From NCBI GenBank assembly GCA_038319625.1, contig JBBQDK010000114.1:1-9937 (forward strand): a stretch of DNA of 9,937 nt, in the 5' to 3' direction. Origin of the DNA: JBBQDK01 sp038319625. GTDB taxonomy: Bacteria; Pseudomonadota; Gammaproteobacteria; JBBQDK01. The position numbers were made by a program, and so were the translations under genes. This document shows, in pieces, positions 1 through 6,996 of this stretch. The notes beneath the pieces were generated by a model. The model was not told the origin of the DNA, did no database searches, and saw nothing but the letters and a program-made list of their open reading frames with translations. Position 1 is the stretch's first letter; each line of letters starts with the position of its first letter.

Positions 1-2
1 AT

Positions 3-80
3 GGATGTCGTCGTAGTGGCAAGGTTGTTCTGGAACTGAAGGTGGTTGAGCGATTGCAAATGATTCATGAGGCTCAATGA
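3..80 (+). CDS. possible 3' end of an unidentified gene (partial)
   Basis: Frame 3 is open from the window edge to a TGA at 78-80 and would give about 25 C-terminal residues, including GKVVLEL and ending MIHEAQ. The GKVVL stretch resembles the last strand of some zinc-type or quinone oxidoreductases of the medium-chain dehydrogenase superfamily, but the piece is too short to assign. It does not look like the C-terminus of TrpE, the gene one might expect before trpG. The 100 bases after it (81-182) show no gene and no convincing promoter. Confidence 0.3.
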   Translation, partial: GCRRSGKVVLELKVVERLQMIHEAQ

Positions 81-182
81 CTGTCCTATCTGTGACCTGC
101 TGGGATGAACTCGGACTGCTGATAAACTTCAGCCACGTAATGCTAAGGTGCGGTATAAGGCGCATTGTCAATAAACTATGAT

Positions 183-223
183 TTTCTTTGCGCCCTTTGC
201 GCCCTTTGCGCCTTTGCGTTGAG
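183..223. repeat. solo right arm of the intergenic hairpin family (copy A)
   Basis: The stretch is tandem CTTTGCGCC / CTTTGCG words ending CTTTGCGTTGAG at 212-223. Read on the - strand it begins CTCAACGCAAAG, the same terminus as the element at 1968-2059. No matching purine-rich left arm is visible upstream, so this looks like a half copy. It ends 12 bases before the trpG ATG, and its final GAG is the only weak ribosome-binding-like sequence there. Confidence 0.75.
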
Positions 224-235
224 TAGTAAACATAT

Positions 236-817
236 ATGCTCCTGATGATCGATAACTATGATTCCTTCACCTATAACCTTGTCCAGTATTTCGGCGAGTT
301 GGGTGCGGATGTGCATGTATACCGCAACGACAAGATTACGCTGGATGACATTGAGCGGCTTGCGCCGGAACGCATCGTGATTTCGCCGGGCCCGTGCACG
401 CCGAATCAAGCCGGTATTTCCGTGCCGGTGATTCAGCATTTCGCCGGCAAGCTGCCCATCCTGGGCGTCTGTCTCGGCCATCAAAGTATCGGTCAGGCCT
501 TCGGCGGAGAGGTGGTGCGCGCACGCGAAGTCATGCATGGCAAGACTTCGCGGATTCATCATCTGGATGGCGGCACGTTCAAAGGTCTGCCCAAACTGTT
601 CGAGGCGACGCGCTATCATTCGCTGGTGGTGGCACGAGCCAGTCTGCCCGAGTGTCTGGAAATGACGGCCTGGACCGAATACCCGGATGGCAGTGTCGAC
701 GAGATCATGGGCCTGCGCCACAAGACGCTGGCAGTGGAGGGTGTGCAGTTTCATCCGGAGTCGATACTGACGCAACACGGGCATGACTTATTGCGGAATT
801 TTTTGCGAATGAATTAA
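236..817 (+). CDS. trpG: anthranilate synthase component II (glutamine amidotransferase)
   Basis: The product is the 193-residue class I glutamine amidotransferase subunit that hydrolyses glutamine and passes ammonia to TrpE for anthranilate synthesis, the first committed step to tryptophan; in many bacteria the same protein also serves PabB in folate synthesis. It opens with MLLMIDNYDSFTYNL, has the oxyanion-region motif SPGPCTPN (50-57), the nucleophile elbow GVCLGHQ with Cys79, and His173 and Glu175 in GVQFHPES, completing the catalytic triad. Length is normal for the family. The ATG at 236 fits the family N-terminus; a second ATG at 245 would remove only three residues. No trpE lies next to it, so its partner subunit must be encoded elsewhere. 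trpD follows after 121 bases that are largely filled by an inverted repeat. Confidence 0.96.
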   Translation: MLLMIDNYDSFTYNLVQYFGELGADVHVYRNDKITLDDIERLAPERIVISPGPCTPNQAGISVPVIQHFAGKLPILGVCLGHQSIGQAFGGEVVRAREVMHGKTSRIHHLDGGTFKGLPKLFEATRYHSLVVARASLPECLEMTAWTEYPDGSVDEIMGLRHKTLAVEGVQFHPESILTQHGHDLLRNFLRMN

Positions 818-837
818 GGAAACCCTGAATTATTACT

Positions 838-919
838 TGAACCGCCAAGGACGCCAAGAAAATCTGTTTTGAAATTCAAGAGGAAATATCCTGGCGCTCT
901 TGGCGTCCTTGGCGGTTCA
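838..919. repeat. intergenic inverted repeat, perfect 21-bp arms (copy B)
   Basis: Bases 838-858 and 899-919 are perfect reverse complements (21 of 21), separated by 40 bases. The left arm is TGAAC followed by tandem CGCCAAGGA-type words; the right arm mirrors it. It sits between trpG and trpD, which are presumably co-transcribed, so the trp mRNA would carry a long stable hairpin here. There is no T-run directly after the stem in either direction, so it is not a standard intrinsic terminator. The right arm runs into the upstream extension of the trpD reading frame. Confidence 0.9.
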
Positions 920-938
920 GAAAAAAGGTTTTTTATTT

Positions 939-1964
939 ATGGATATGCAACAAGCCCTGCGCACAGTCACCGAGCGTCGCGATCTTTCCGCGCAGCAGAT
1001 GAGCGAGGTGATGCACCTGATCATGACCGGGCAGGCGACGTCGGCGCAGATCGGCGGATTTCTGATCGGATTGCGCATGAAGGGTGAAACTATCGAAGAG
1101 ATAGCGGCGGCGGCCGGTGTGATGCGCGAGCTTGCGATGCATGTCCAGGTGCGGGGTGAGTATCTGGTCGATACCTGCGGCACGGGCGGTGATTCCGCCA
1201 GCACTTTCAATATTTCCACCGCCAGCGCCATCGTAGTCGCGGCGGCGGGCGGGCGGGTTGCCAAGCATGGCAACCGTTCAGTGTCGAGCAGGTCCGGCAG
1301 TGCCGATGTGCTGGAAGCGGCGGGTGTGAATCTTGATTTGACACCGGCGCAGGTGACACGCTGCATCGAGGAGCTTGGCGTAGGATTTCTGTTCGCGCCC
1401 AAACATCACAGTGCGATGAAGTACGCCATCGGTCCGCGCCGCGAGATGGGCGTGTGTACGATGTTCAATCTGCTGGGCCCGCTCACCAACCCGGCAGCCG
1501 CGCCCAATCAGGTACTGGGGGTCTTCGACGCTGGCTGGGTCGAACCGCTCGCACTGGTATTGCAGCGCCTCGGCAGCCGTCATGTACTGGTGGTGAACGC
1601 CGAGGACGGCCTCGATGAGATCAGCATCGGCGCGCCGACCCAGGTAGCCGAGTTGCACAATGACACCGTGCTCACCTACCGCATCGAACCGGAACAGTTC
1701 GGCATGCAGCGTTGCGATATCGCTTGTTTGAAAGTGGCGGATGCCGTTGCGAGTCTGGCGATGATACGTAAGGTGTTCGCGGGCGAGCCGGGCGGGGCGG
1801 CGGACATTGTCGCATTGAATGCCGGCGCGGCGATTTATGCCGCCGGTCTGGACGGCACACTGGTGGCAGGTGTGCGACGCGCGCAGGACATCATCGGCAG
1901 CGGCGCGGCGCACGCCAAGTTCGATGCGCTGGTTGAGTTTTCGCAGCGGTTAAGTATTGGCTGA
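939..1964 (+). CDS. trpD: anthranilate phosphoribosyltransferase
   Basis: The enzyme joins anthranilate to PRPP, giving phosphoribosylanthranilate and pyrophosphate, the second step of tryptophan synthesis. From the ATG at 939 the protein is 341 residues, usual for TrpD. Visible family motifs are the PRPP/Mg site GTGGD (81-85), NISTAS (91-96), KHGNRS (109-114), the anthranilate-site region RREMG (167-171) with NLLGPLTNP (177-185), DGLDE (223-227) and the late NAG (294-296). The frame is open upstream to a TTG at 900, which would add 13 residues, but those lie partly in the right arm of the inverted repeat. The ATG at 939 has AAGG about 10 bases upstream and matches the family N-terminus (MDMQQALRTV), so I chose it. 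A second ATG at 945 is possible. Confidence 0.95.
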   Translation: MDMQQALRTVTERRDLSAQQMSEVMHLIMTGQATSAQIGGFLIGLRMKGETIEEIAAAAGVMRELAMHVQVRGEYLVDTCGTGGDSASTFNISTASAIVVAAAGGRVAKHGNRSVSSRSGSADVLEAAGVNLDLTPAQVTRCIEELGVGFLFAPKHHSAMKYAIGPRREMGVCTMFNLLGPLTNPAAAPNQVLGVFDAGWVEPLALVLQRLGSRHVLVVNAEDGLDEISIGAPTQVAELHNDTVLTYRIEPEQFGMQRCDIACLKVADAVASLAMIRKVFAGEPGGAADIVALNAGAAIYAAGLDGTLVAGVRRAQDIIGSGAAHAKFDALVEFSQRLSIG

Positions 1965-1967
1965 CAA

Positions 1968-2059
1968 CTCAACGCAAAGACGCAAAGGACGCAAAGACGG
2001 CAACGAATGTTTGTTTTTTATCCAAGTTCTCTTTGCGAACTTTGCGTCTTTGCGCTGAG
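1968..2059. repeat. intergenic inverted repeat with CGCAAAG words (copy C)
   Basis: The left arm starts at 1968 with CTCAACGCAAAGACGCAAAG and continues with another CGCAAAG word. The right arm ends at 2059 and, read on the - strand, starts CTCAGCGCAAAGACGCAAAG. Over about 29 bases the arms differ at only three positions. The middle is AT-rich. The element begins four bases after the trpD stop and ends 43 bases before trpC. The terminus is shared with the solo arm at 183-223. Confidence 0.9.
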
Positions 2060-2102
2060 AGGTTTTTGCGTCGAGCAAGGCACATGAGGGCTAACCAGAG
2101 CC

Positions 2103-2903
2103 ATGAACCACCCGCCTGACATTCTGCAGAAAATCCTTGCCCGCAAGGCCGAGGAAATTGCCGAGTGCAGCACACGTGAGGACATTCGTGTGTTGACGCA
2201 ACGCTGTGCCGATCTGCCGGAGCCGCGCGGTTTCGTCGCTGCCATCGAACAGCGCATTGCGGCCGGCATGGCGGCGGTGATCGCGGAGATCAAGAAGGCA
2301 TCACCAAGCAAAGGCGTGTTGCGCGCGGATTTCGATCCGGCGGCAATCGCCGCCAATTATGCGCAGCACGGTGCGTGCTGCTTGTCGGTGCTGACCGATA
2401 GGGATTTCTTTCAGGGTTCAGTAGCGTATCTGCAGCAAGCTCGTGCCGCTTGCGCGCTGCCGGTACTGCGCAAGGACTTCATGATCGATCCGTATCAGGT
2501 CTACGAAGCACGCGCCATGGGCGCCGATTGCATCCTGCTGATTGTAGCGGCCTTGGACGATGCCCGGATGATGGAACTGGCGCAACTTGCCCGTCAGTTG
2601 GGCTTGGATGTGCTGGTCGAGGTGCATGATGCCGCAGAACTGGAGCGGGCACTGACCTTGCCGGTGCGGCTTATCGGCATCAACAACCGCAACCTGCGCA
2701 CTTTTCATACCGACCTCAACACCACACTCGATCTGTTGCCCGGCATTGGGGCTGATCACATCGCGGTGACGGAAAGTGGAATCCTCACACAGGCCGATGT
2801 AACGTTGCTGCGCGCGCGTAGCGTCAATGCCTTTCTGGTCGGTGAGGCCTTTATGAAAGCGGCATCACCGGGCGAGAAACTGGCGGAGTTGTTTGAGAAG
2901 TAA
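2103..2903 (+). CDS. trpC: indole-3-glycerol phosphate synthase
   Basis: The enzyme closes the indole ring, converting carboxyphenylamino-deoxyribulose phosphate to indole-3-glycerol phosphate with loss of CO2 and water. It is a 266-residue single-domain TIM barrel without the fused TrpF domain found in E. coli. Barrel motifs appear in order: EIKKASPSKG (62-71, Glu62 and Lys64), LRKDF (122-126, Lys124 as the likely general acid), LLIVAAL (145-151), VEVHD (172-176, Glu173 as the likely general base), INNRNL (193-198) and TESGI (223-227). Assignments follow the well-studied Saccharolobus enzyme and are by analogy. The ATG at 2103 gives the usual family N-terminus; GAGGG lies 12 bases upstream, so its ribosome site is weak. 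The TAA stop at 2901-2903 touches the next repeat element. trpF and trpBA are absent from the window. Confidence 0.95.
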   Translation: MNHPPDILQKILARKAEEIAECSTREDIRVLTQRCADLPEPRGFVAAIEQRIAAGMAAVIAEIKKASPSKGVLRADFDPAAIAANYAQHGACCLSVLTDRDFFQGSVAYLQQARAACALPVLRKDFMIDPYQVYEARAMGADCILLIVAALDDARMMELAQLARQLGLDVLVEVHDAAELERALTLPVRLIGINNRNLRTFHTDLNTTLDLLPGIGADHIAVTESGILTQADVTLLRARSVNAFLVGEAFMKAASPGEKLAELFEK

Positions 2904-3027
2904 AAGGGAAAAGATAAAAAAGATGAAAGGTAAAAGGTAAAAGAAAGCCGTAATGGGTTCCCTTTTCATCTTTCATCTTTCATCTTTCATCTTTTTTATC
3001 TTTTACCTTTTACCTTTTACCTTCCCC
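2904..3027. repeat. intergenic purine/pyrimidine hairpin with 7-base tandem words (copy D)
   Basis: This fills the whole gap between the convergent trpC and crp stop codons. The left arm is built of GATGAAA, GGTAAAA and related words. The right arm has four CATCTTT units (2967-2994) and three TTTTACC units (3001-3021). Bases 2909-2929 and 2984-3004 are perfect reverse complements (21 of 21). The left terminus reads TAAAAGGG from the trpC stop, and the right terminus on the - strand reads TAAGGGG from the crp stop. It could act as a transcription barrier between convergent genes, but that is inference. Confidence 0.88.
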
Positions 3028-3666
3028 TTACCTCGCCCCGTACACCACCATGGTCTTGCCCTTGACGCCGATCAGTTGCTGTTCTTCCAGCGTCTTCAAT
3101 ACCCGGCCCACCATTTCGCGTGAGCAACCAACGATGCGACCGATCTCCTGGCGGGTGATGCGGATCTGCATACCCTCGGGGTGGGTCATCGCATCCGGTT
3201 CCTTGGTTAGTTCGAGCAGGGTACGCGCGACACGACCGGTGACATCCATGAAGGCGAGGTTGCTGACCTTGCGGCTGGTATTGCGCAAGCGCGTGGCCAT
3301 CTGACCGGCCATGGCGAACAGGATATCCGGGTCTTCCTTGGCGACCTGGCGAAAACGGCTGTAACTGATCTCGGCCAATTCGCAGGTGCTGCGCGTGCGT
3401 ACCCAGGCGCTGCGGCCTTGCTGTTCCTCGAACAGTCCCATCTCACCGAAGAAGTCGCCCTTGTTGAGATAGGCCAGCACAATTTCGCGGCCGTCGTCTT
3501 CTTCGATCAGGACCGACACCGAGCCGCTGATGATGAAATAGAGCACGTCCGGTTTGTCGCCGGCGTAAATAATGACGCTTTTGGTCGGGTAGCGCCGCCG
3601 GTGGCAGTGCATCAAAAATTTGTCTATGGATGGATTGCCGGTACCCTTCGGTATAGCGAGTGCCAT
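3028..3666 (-). CDS. crp: cAMP-activated global regulator Crp/Vfr
   Basis: A 212-residue CRP/FNR-family transcription factor that binds cAMP and then a TGTGA-N6-TCACA type site as a dimer. The cyclic-nucleotide domain (about 20-125) has GEMGLFEEQQGRSAWVR with Glu75, Arg85 and Ser86, the residues that hold the ribose phosphate in E. coli CRP. Thr130 and Ser131 at the dimer helix match the base-contacting Thr-Ser. The helix-turn-helix (about 171-191) contains CSREMVGRVLK with Arg183, Glu184 and Arg188 in the DNA-contacting positions, and the end GKTMVVYGAR is close to that of E. coli. The whole resembles E. coli Crp and Pseudomonas Vfr. The ATG at 3666 has GGGG nine bases upstream. It is divergent from an osmC/yhfA-like gene, as in enterobacteria, and converges on trpC. 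Confidence 0.95.
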   Translation of the reverse strand: MALAIPKGTGNPSIDKFLMHCHRRRYPTKSVIIYAGDKPDVLYFIISGSVSVLIEEDDGREIVLAYLNKGDFFGEMGLFEEQQGRSAWVRTRSTCELAEISYSRFRQVAKEDPDILFAMAGQMATRLRNTSRKVSNLAFMDVTGRVARTLLELTKEPDAMTHPEGMQIRITRQEIGRIVGCSREMVGRVLKTLEEQQLIGVKGKTMVVYGAR

Positions 3667-3845
3667 GTTGCTTTTCCCCTTGTTGTCCTCGCGGCAGGAA
3701 TCGGTATGCGGCGACGGATCTGAGCAGCTTGCTTAAAGGCCATCAGGATTTGGATTCGGTATCGGCAGGTGGTCCGATGGGGTGCCTGCAGTGCCATGTT
3801 GAACTGTGTTAACCTTCATTTCAACTGCAAATAGAGGTTCATTGT
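3667..3845. promoter_or_regulatory. divergent crp / osmC-like intergenic region with a possible CRP half-conserved site
   Basis: This 179-base gap must hold promoters for both genes. At 3805-3820 it contains TGTGT-N6-TCATT, matching the CRP consensus TGTGA-N6-TCACA at 7 of 10 positions, with a good left half and weaker right half. In E. coli CRP autoregulates from the equivalent divergent region, which makes a site plausible. I see no clear -35/-10 pair. AGAGG at 3833-3837 is the ribosome site for the osmC-like gene. Confidence 0.35.
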
Positions 3846-4262
3846 ATGAAAGCACGCATCAAATGGGTACAGGATGTGACCTTCATGGGCGAATCCGGCA
3901 GCGGTCATGCGGTGGTCATGGACGGCCCGCCGGAGGATGGCGGCCGCAACCTCGGTGTGCGCCCCATGGAAATGCTGCTGCTCGGCATGGGTGGCTGCAC
4001 CGCCTTCGATGTGGTGCATATCCTCAAGAAGGCCCGTCAGCCGATCAGCGACTGCGTGGTGGAGTTGTCCGCTGAGCGTGCCGAGACACCGCCCAAGGTA
4101 TTCACCAGCATTCATGCCCATTTCATCGTCAGTGGCAAGGGCCTGACCGAGGTGCAGGTGAAGCGCGCCGTGGCATTGTCCGCCGAGAAATACTGTTCAG
4201 CCTCGATCATGCTCGGCAAGATGGCGCAGATCAGTCACGACTTCGAGATCGTCGACGCCTGA
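3846..4262 (+). CDS. OsmC/YhfA-family protein
   Basis: A 138-residue OsmC-superfamily protein closest in pattern to E. coli YhfA: MKARIKWV start, MGESGSGH (14-21), RPMEMLLLGMGGC (39-51) and LSAEKYCSAS (111-120). OsmC-fold proteins use two cysteines for thiol-dependent peroxide reduction, and both positions are present here (Cys51 and Cys117) with Glu42 near the first. Whether YhfA-type members really are peroxidases is not established, so the function is given at family level. No signal peptide is seen, so it should be cytosolic and dimeric like its relatives. The start is supported by AGAGG with an 8-base spacing. Its divergence from crp is the arrangement known in enterobacteria, which strengthens both calls. 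GACGCC/GGCGTC near the stop can form a small hairpin. Confidence 0.9.
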   Translation: MKARIKWVQDVTFMGESGSGHAVVMDGPPEDGGRNLGVRPMEMLLLGMGGCTAFDVVHILKKARQPISDCVVELSAERAETPPKVFTSIHAHFIVSGKGLTEVQVKRAVALSAEKYCSASIMLGKMAQISHDFEIVDA

Positions 4263-4310
4263 ACGCCGGGCGTCGGACCAACGCAGTATCACCAACATCG
4301 AATCGCTACC

Positions 4311-5984
4311 ATGTCCGACATCGCCCAGACATTCGATCAACTGGTTGCTGATTATTACCATGCCTGGTTCAATTTTCATCCCGAGGCTGCGGTGGACGTC
4401 GGTGTTCCGGGGCACGATGGCCGGCTCGCGCCGTATGACGATGCCGCCATGGGCGCGCTCGCCAGTCTCCATGAGATGTTGCTGTGCGGGCTTGACGAAT
4501 TGGGTGAGCAGGCACTGGATGCCGAGCGGCGCCTGGATTATCAGGTGCTGCGCGGTGCCGCGGTCATCGAGCACCACGAACTGCTGGAGCGGGACTGGCG
4601 GCATCGTGATCCGGCGCGCTTTCTGCCGGTAAATGCCATCTATCAATTGACGGTGCGGCCGGTGACGGACCTCGCGGCGGCACTCACCGGCCGGCTTGCG
4701 GCGATCCCCGATCACTTGCGCGGGGCGCGCGCGTATCTCGGCGAGATGCCGGAACTGATTCCGCCTTTGTGGCTGGACTCGGCGCTAAGCGAGGCTCGGG
4801 CCGGCGCCGAATTCATCCGCAGCTTGTCCCAGCATCCGCAAGTGGCACAGGCCTTTCCCAATGCCGCACGATTGACCACCCTCGTGGACGAAGCGGCGCG
4901 GGCATTGCAGGAGTTCGCGCACCATCTCGAGACCGAAATCGGTCCACGCGCAGCAGGTGATTTCGCCTGCGGTCGTATGCATTTCGAGCGGCTGCTGGGC
5001 ATGCAGCACTTTCTGGCCGTGGGTGCCGATCAGTTGCACGCCTTCGGTCAGCGCCTGTTCGATGCGACACTGACCGAACTCAAACAGGTGACCCGTACAC
5101 TGCGCGGTGATGAAGACATCGCGGCAATGACCGCGCAGCTCAAGACCGATCACCCGTCCCTGGCCGAGTTATTGCCGACCTACCGGGCGCAAATGCTGGC
5201 GGCGAAGCACTTTGTCGAGGAGCGCCAACTGGTCACCGTGCCCACGCCACAGGAACTGCGGGTGGTGGAGACGCCATCCTTCATGCGACACCGCATACCG
5301 TTCGCCGCGTATATGGAGCCGAGCCCCGGCGATCCGGCGCAGTGCGGTTATTATTATGTAACACCACCGCGCGATGCCGCCGAACTGGGCGAGCACGACA
5401 ATCCGGGCCTGATGCATACCTGCGTGCACGAGGCCTGGCCCGGTCATCATCTGCAGTTCGTCACCGCGAATCGACAGCCGCAGGCGAGCAGCCTGCCGCG
5501 GCTGTTGAACCGGTCCGCGACGCTGTACGAGGGCTGGGCGTTGTACTGCGAACAGCTCATGCACGAACAGGGTTTTCTGGATCGGCCGGAGCAGCGCTTC
5601 GTACTGTTGCGCGATCGTTTGTGGCGGGCCTTGCGGGTCATGCTCGATGTCGAGTTGCAATGCCGCGGTCTGGGTGTCGGGCAGGCGGCACAGCGGATGC
5701 AAGTAGCGCTCGGGTTTTCGGAGTCCCAGGCGCTGGGTGAACTCGCCTGGTATACACACGCGCCGGGCACGCCGATGGGCTATGCCGTCGGCTGGGCTCT
5801 GATCCTGGCGATACGGCAGCGCGAGCAGGACCGCTCGGCGGACGATTTCAGTCTGTGCGATTTTCACGATCGCTTGCTGGCGCCGGGCTCGATCGGCCTG
5901 CCGCTGGTATTGCAGCATGTCTTCGGTCAGGAACTGTGGCGAGAGGTTCGTGACGAAGTGTTCACGCCGGCGGTGGATGGCTAA
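4311..5984 (+). CDS. DUF885 family protein, putative zinc metallopeptidase
   Basis: A 557-residue protein of the DUF885 family. The diagnostic motif HEAWPGHHLQ lies at 373-382; it keeps His373, Glu374 and His379 in the HExxPGH pattern thought to bind zinc. EGWALYCEQLM follows at 407-417, with Glu407 and Glu414 as candidates for a third ligand. YYYVTPP (347-353) and the late HAPGTPMGYAVGW (483-495) are also typical. The N-terminal half is helix-rich and less conserved. There is no lipoprotein or signal sequence, unlike many family members, so it is probably cytosolic. Family members are annotated as putative carboxypeptidase-like enzymes without a settled substrate. It starts 48 bases after the OsmC-like gene and may be co-transcribed with it; no good Shine-Dalgarno sequence precedes the ATG at 4311. 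Confidence 0.85.
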   Translation: MSDIAQTFDQLVADYYHAWFNFHPEAAVDVGVPGHDGRLAPYDDAAMGALASLHEMLLCGLDELGEQALDAERRLDYQVLRGAAVIEHHELLERDWRHRDPARFLPVNAIYQLTVRPVTDLAAALTGRLAAIPDHLRGARAYLGEMPELIPPLWLDSALSEARAGAEFIRSLSQHPQVAQAFPNAARLTTLVDEAARALQEFAHHLETEIGPRAAGDFACGRMHFERLLGMQHFLAVGADQLHAFGQRLFDATLTELKQVTRTLRGDEDIAAMTAQLKTDHPSLAELLPTYRAQMLAAKHFVEERQLVTVPTPQELRVVETPSFMRHRIPFAAYMEPSPGDPAQCGYYYVTPPRDAAELGEHDNPGLMHTCVHEAWPGHHLQFVTANRQPQASSLPRLLNRSATLYEGWALYCEQLMHEQGFLDRPEQRFVLLRDRLWRALRVMLDVELQCRGLGVGQAAQRMQVALGFSESQALGELAWYTHAPGTPMGYAVGWALILAIRQREQDRSADDFSLCDFHDRLLAPGSIGLPLVLQHVFGQELWREVRDEVFTPAVDG

Positions 5985-6044
5985 TTACAGATGCCAGCGC
6001 GAGTTTCTATCCCCTTGCCGGACAAAATGGTGGATAATCGCGCG

Positions 6045-6061
6045 CGTCGGGTTGCCCGACG
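6045..6061 (+). other. small GC hairpin upstream of speD
   Basis: CGTCGGG and CCCGACG pair in a 7-bp stem around a TTG loop. No T-run follows, so it is not a standard terminator. It lies 31 bases before the speD start, in what is probably its leader. No role can be assigned. Confidence 0.4.
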
Positions 6062-6092
6062 GATTGAATTATAGTGTTGAGCGGAGGTGTAG

Positions 6093-6908
6093 ATGGGCAA
6101 GATCATGAAGAAGCTGAAGCTGCATGGCTTCAACAATCTCACCAAGACGCTGAGTTTCAATATTTACGACATCTGTTACGCCAAGACACCCGCGGCGCGT
6201 CGTGACTATATCGAGTACATCGACGAAGCCTACAATGCCGAACGCCTGACCCAGATCCTGACGGATGTGGCTGACATCATCGGTGCCAATATCCTCAATG
6301 TCGCGCATCAGGATTACGATCCCCAGGGCGCCAGCGTCACCATGCTGATCTCCGAGGAGCCAATCGCCTCGCGGCATCTATCGAATGATGAGGAGCCCGG
6401 CCCGTTGCCGGATGCCGTGGTCGCGCATCTCGACAAGAGCCACATCACGGTGCATACCTACCCGGAAAGCCATCCCGACAATGGCATCAGTACCTTTCGC
6501 GCCGACCTCGACGTGTCCACCTGCGGGCGAATTTCACCGCTACGCGCTCTGAATTACCTGATCCACAGTTTCGAATCCGATATCGTCACCATCGACTACC
6601 GGGTACGCGGATTTACCCGTGACATCAAGGGCAAGAAGTTCTTCATTGATCACAAGATCAACTCGATCCAGAACTACATCGCGCGCGACACCAGCGAGCG
6701 CTATCAGATGATCGACGTCAACGTCTATCAGGAAAACATCTTTCACACCAAGATGCTGCTCAAGGAATTCGAACTGGAGACGTATCTGTTCGGGATCGGC
6801 AAGGACGACCTGGAAGCGGTGGAGATGCGCAAGATCCGCCAGCGCCTGCGCCGCGAAATGGCGGAGATTTTCTACGGACGGAATCTGAAGAAAGGGTTGA
6901 AGTTGTAA
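6093..6908 (+). CDS. speD: S-adenosylmethionine decarboxylase proenzyme (long bacterial type)
   Basis: The product makes decarboxylated AdoMet, the aminopropyl donor for spermidine synthesis. The 271-residue proenzyme is the E. coli-type form (about 264 residues there). It self-cleaves before a serine that becomes the pyruvoyl cofactor: AHLDKSHI at 111-118 places cleavage between Lys115 and Ser116. STCG with Cys144 (142-145) and the FRADLDVS stretch are the conserved catalytic region. NVYQENIFHTKMLLKEF and FYGRN near the end match the E. coli protein closely. GGAGG at 6083-6087, five bases before the ATG at 6093, supports this start over the second ATG at 6105. No speE lies next to it. The TAA stop is followed immediately by a repeat element. 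Confidence 0.96.
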   Translation: MGKIMKKLKLHGFNNLTKTLSFNIYDICYAKTPAARRDYIEYIDEAYNAERLTQILTDVADIIGANILNVAHQDYDPQGASVTMLISEEPIASRHLSNDEEPGPLPDAVVAHLDKSHITVHTYPESHPDNGISTFRADLDVSTCGRISPLRALNYLIHSFESDIVTIDYRVRGFTRDIKGKKFFIDHKINSIQNYIARDTSERYQMIDVNVYQENIFHTKMLLKEFELETYLFGIGKDDLEAVEMRKIRQRLRREMAEIFYGRNLKKGLKL

Positions 6909-6910
6909 AT

Positions 6911-6996
6911 CAGATAAAAGGGAAAAGATAAAAGCGGAAAGGGGTAAGCCCCCGTTTCATTTCCTTTACCCTTTCCTCTTGTATCTTTTTCCTGTC
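6911..6996. repeat. intergenic purine/pyrimidine hairpin between convergent stops (copy E)
   Basis: This occupies practically the entire gap between the speD stop and the coq7 stop. Bases 6923-6943 pair with 6969-6989 at 19 of 21 positions, using GATAAAAG and GGAAAGGG words on the left. The tip can add GGGG-TAAG-CCCC. The left arm begins GATAAAAGGGAAAAGAT, which nearly repeats the left end of the element at 2904. It may serve as a bidirectional terminator for speD and coq7, since T-rich sequence follows the stem tip in one sense and A-rich in the other; this is inference. Confidence 0.85.

Noticed and set aside
3..80. Tail of trpE
   Set aside because: The residues GKVVLELKVVERLQMIHEAQ do not resemble the TrpE C-terminus, and the distance to trpG is larger than usual for a trpEG pair.
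81..235. trp leader peptide and attenuator before trpG
   Set aside because: No short reading frame with consecutive Trp codons and no terminator/antiterminator pair is visible; trpE is not here either.
838..919. Intrinsic terminator between trpG and trpD
   Set aside because: The stem is long but no T-run follows the stem directly, and the loop is 40 bases.
2904..3027. CRISPR-like or simple satellite array because of repeated 7-base units
   Set aside because: There are no unique spacers of constant length and no cas genes; the units form two complementary arms of one hairpin.
5169..5918. Long minus-strand frame of 249 residues opposite the DUF885 gene
   Set aside because: The plus-strand frame has clear family motifs; the opposite frame is an effect of GC-rich codon use.
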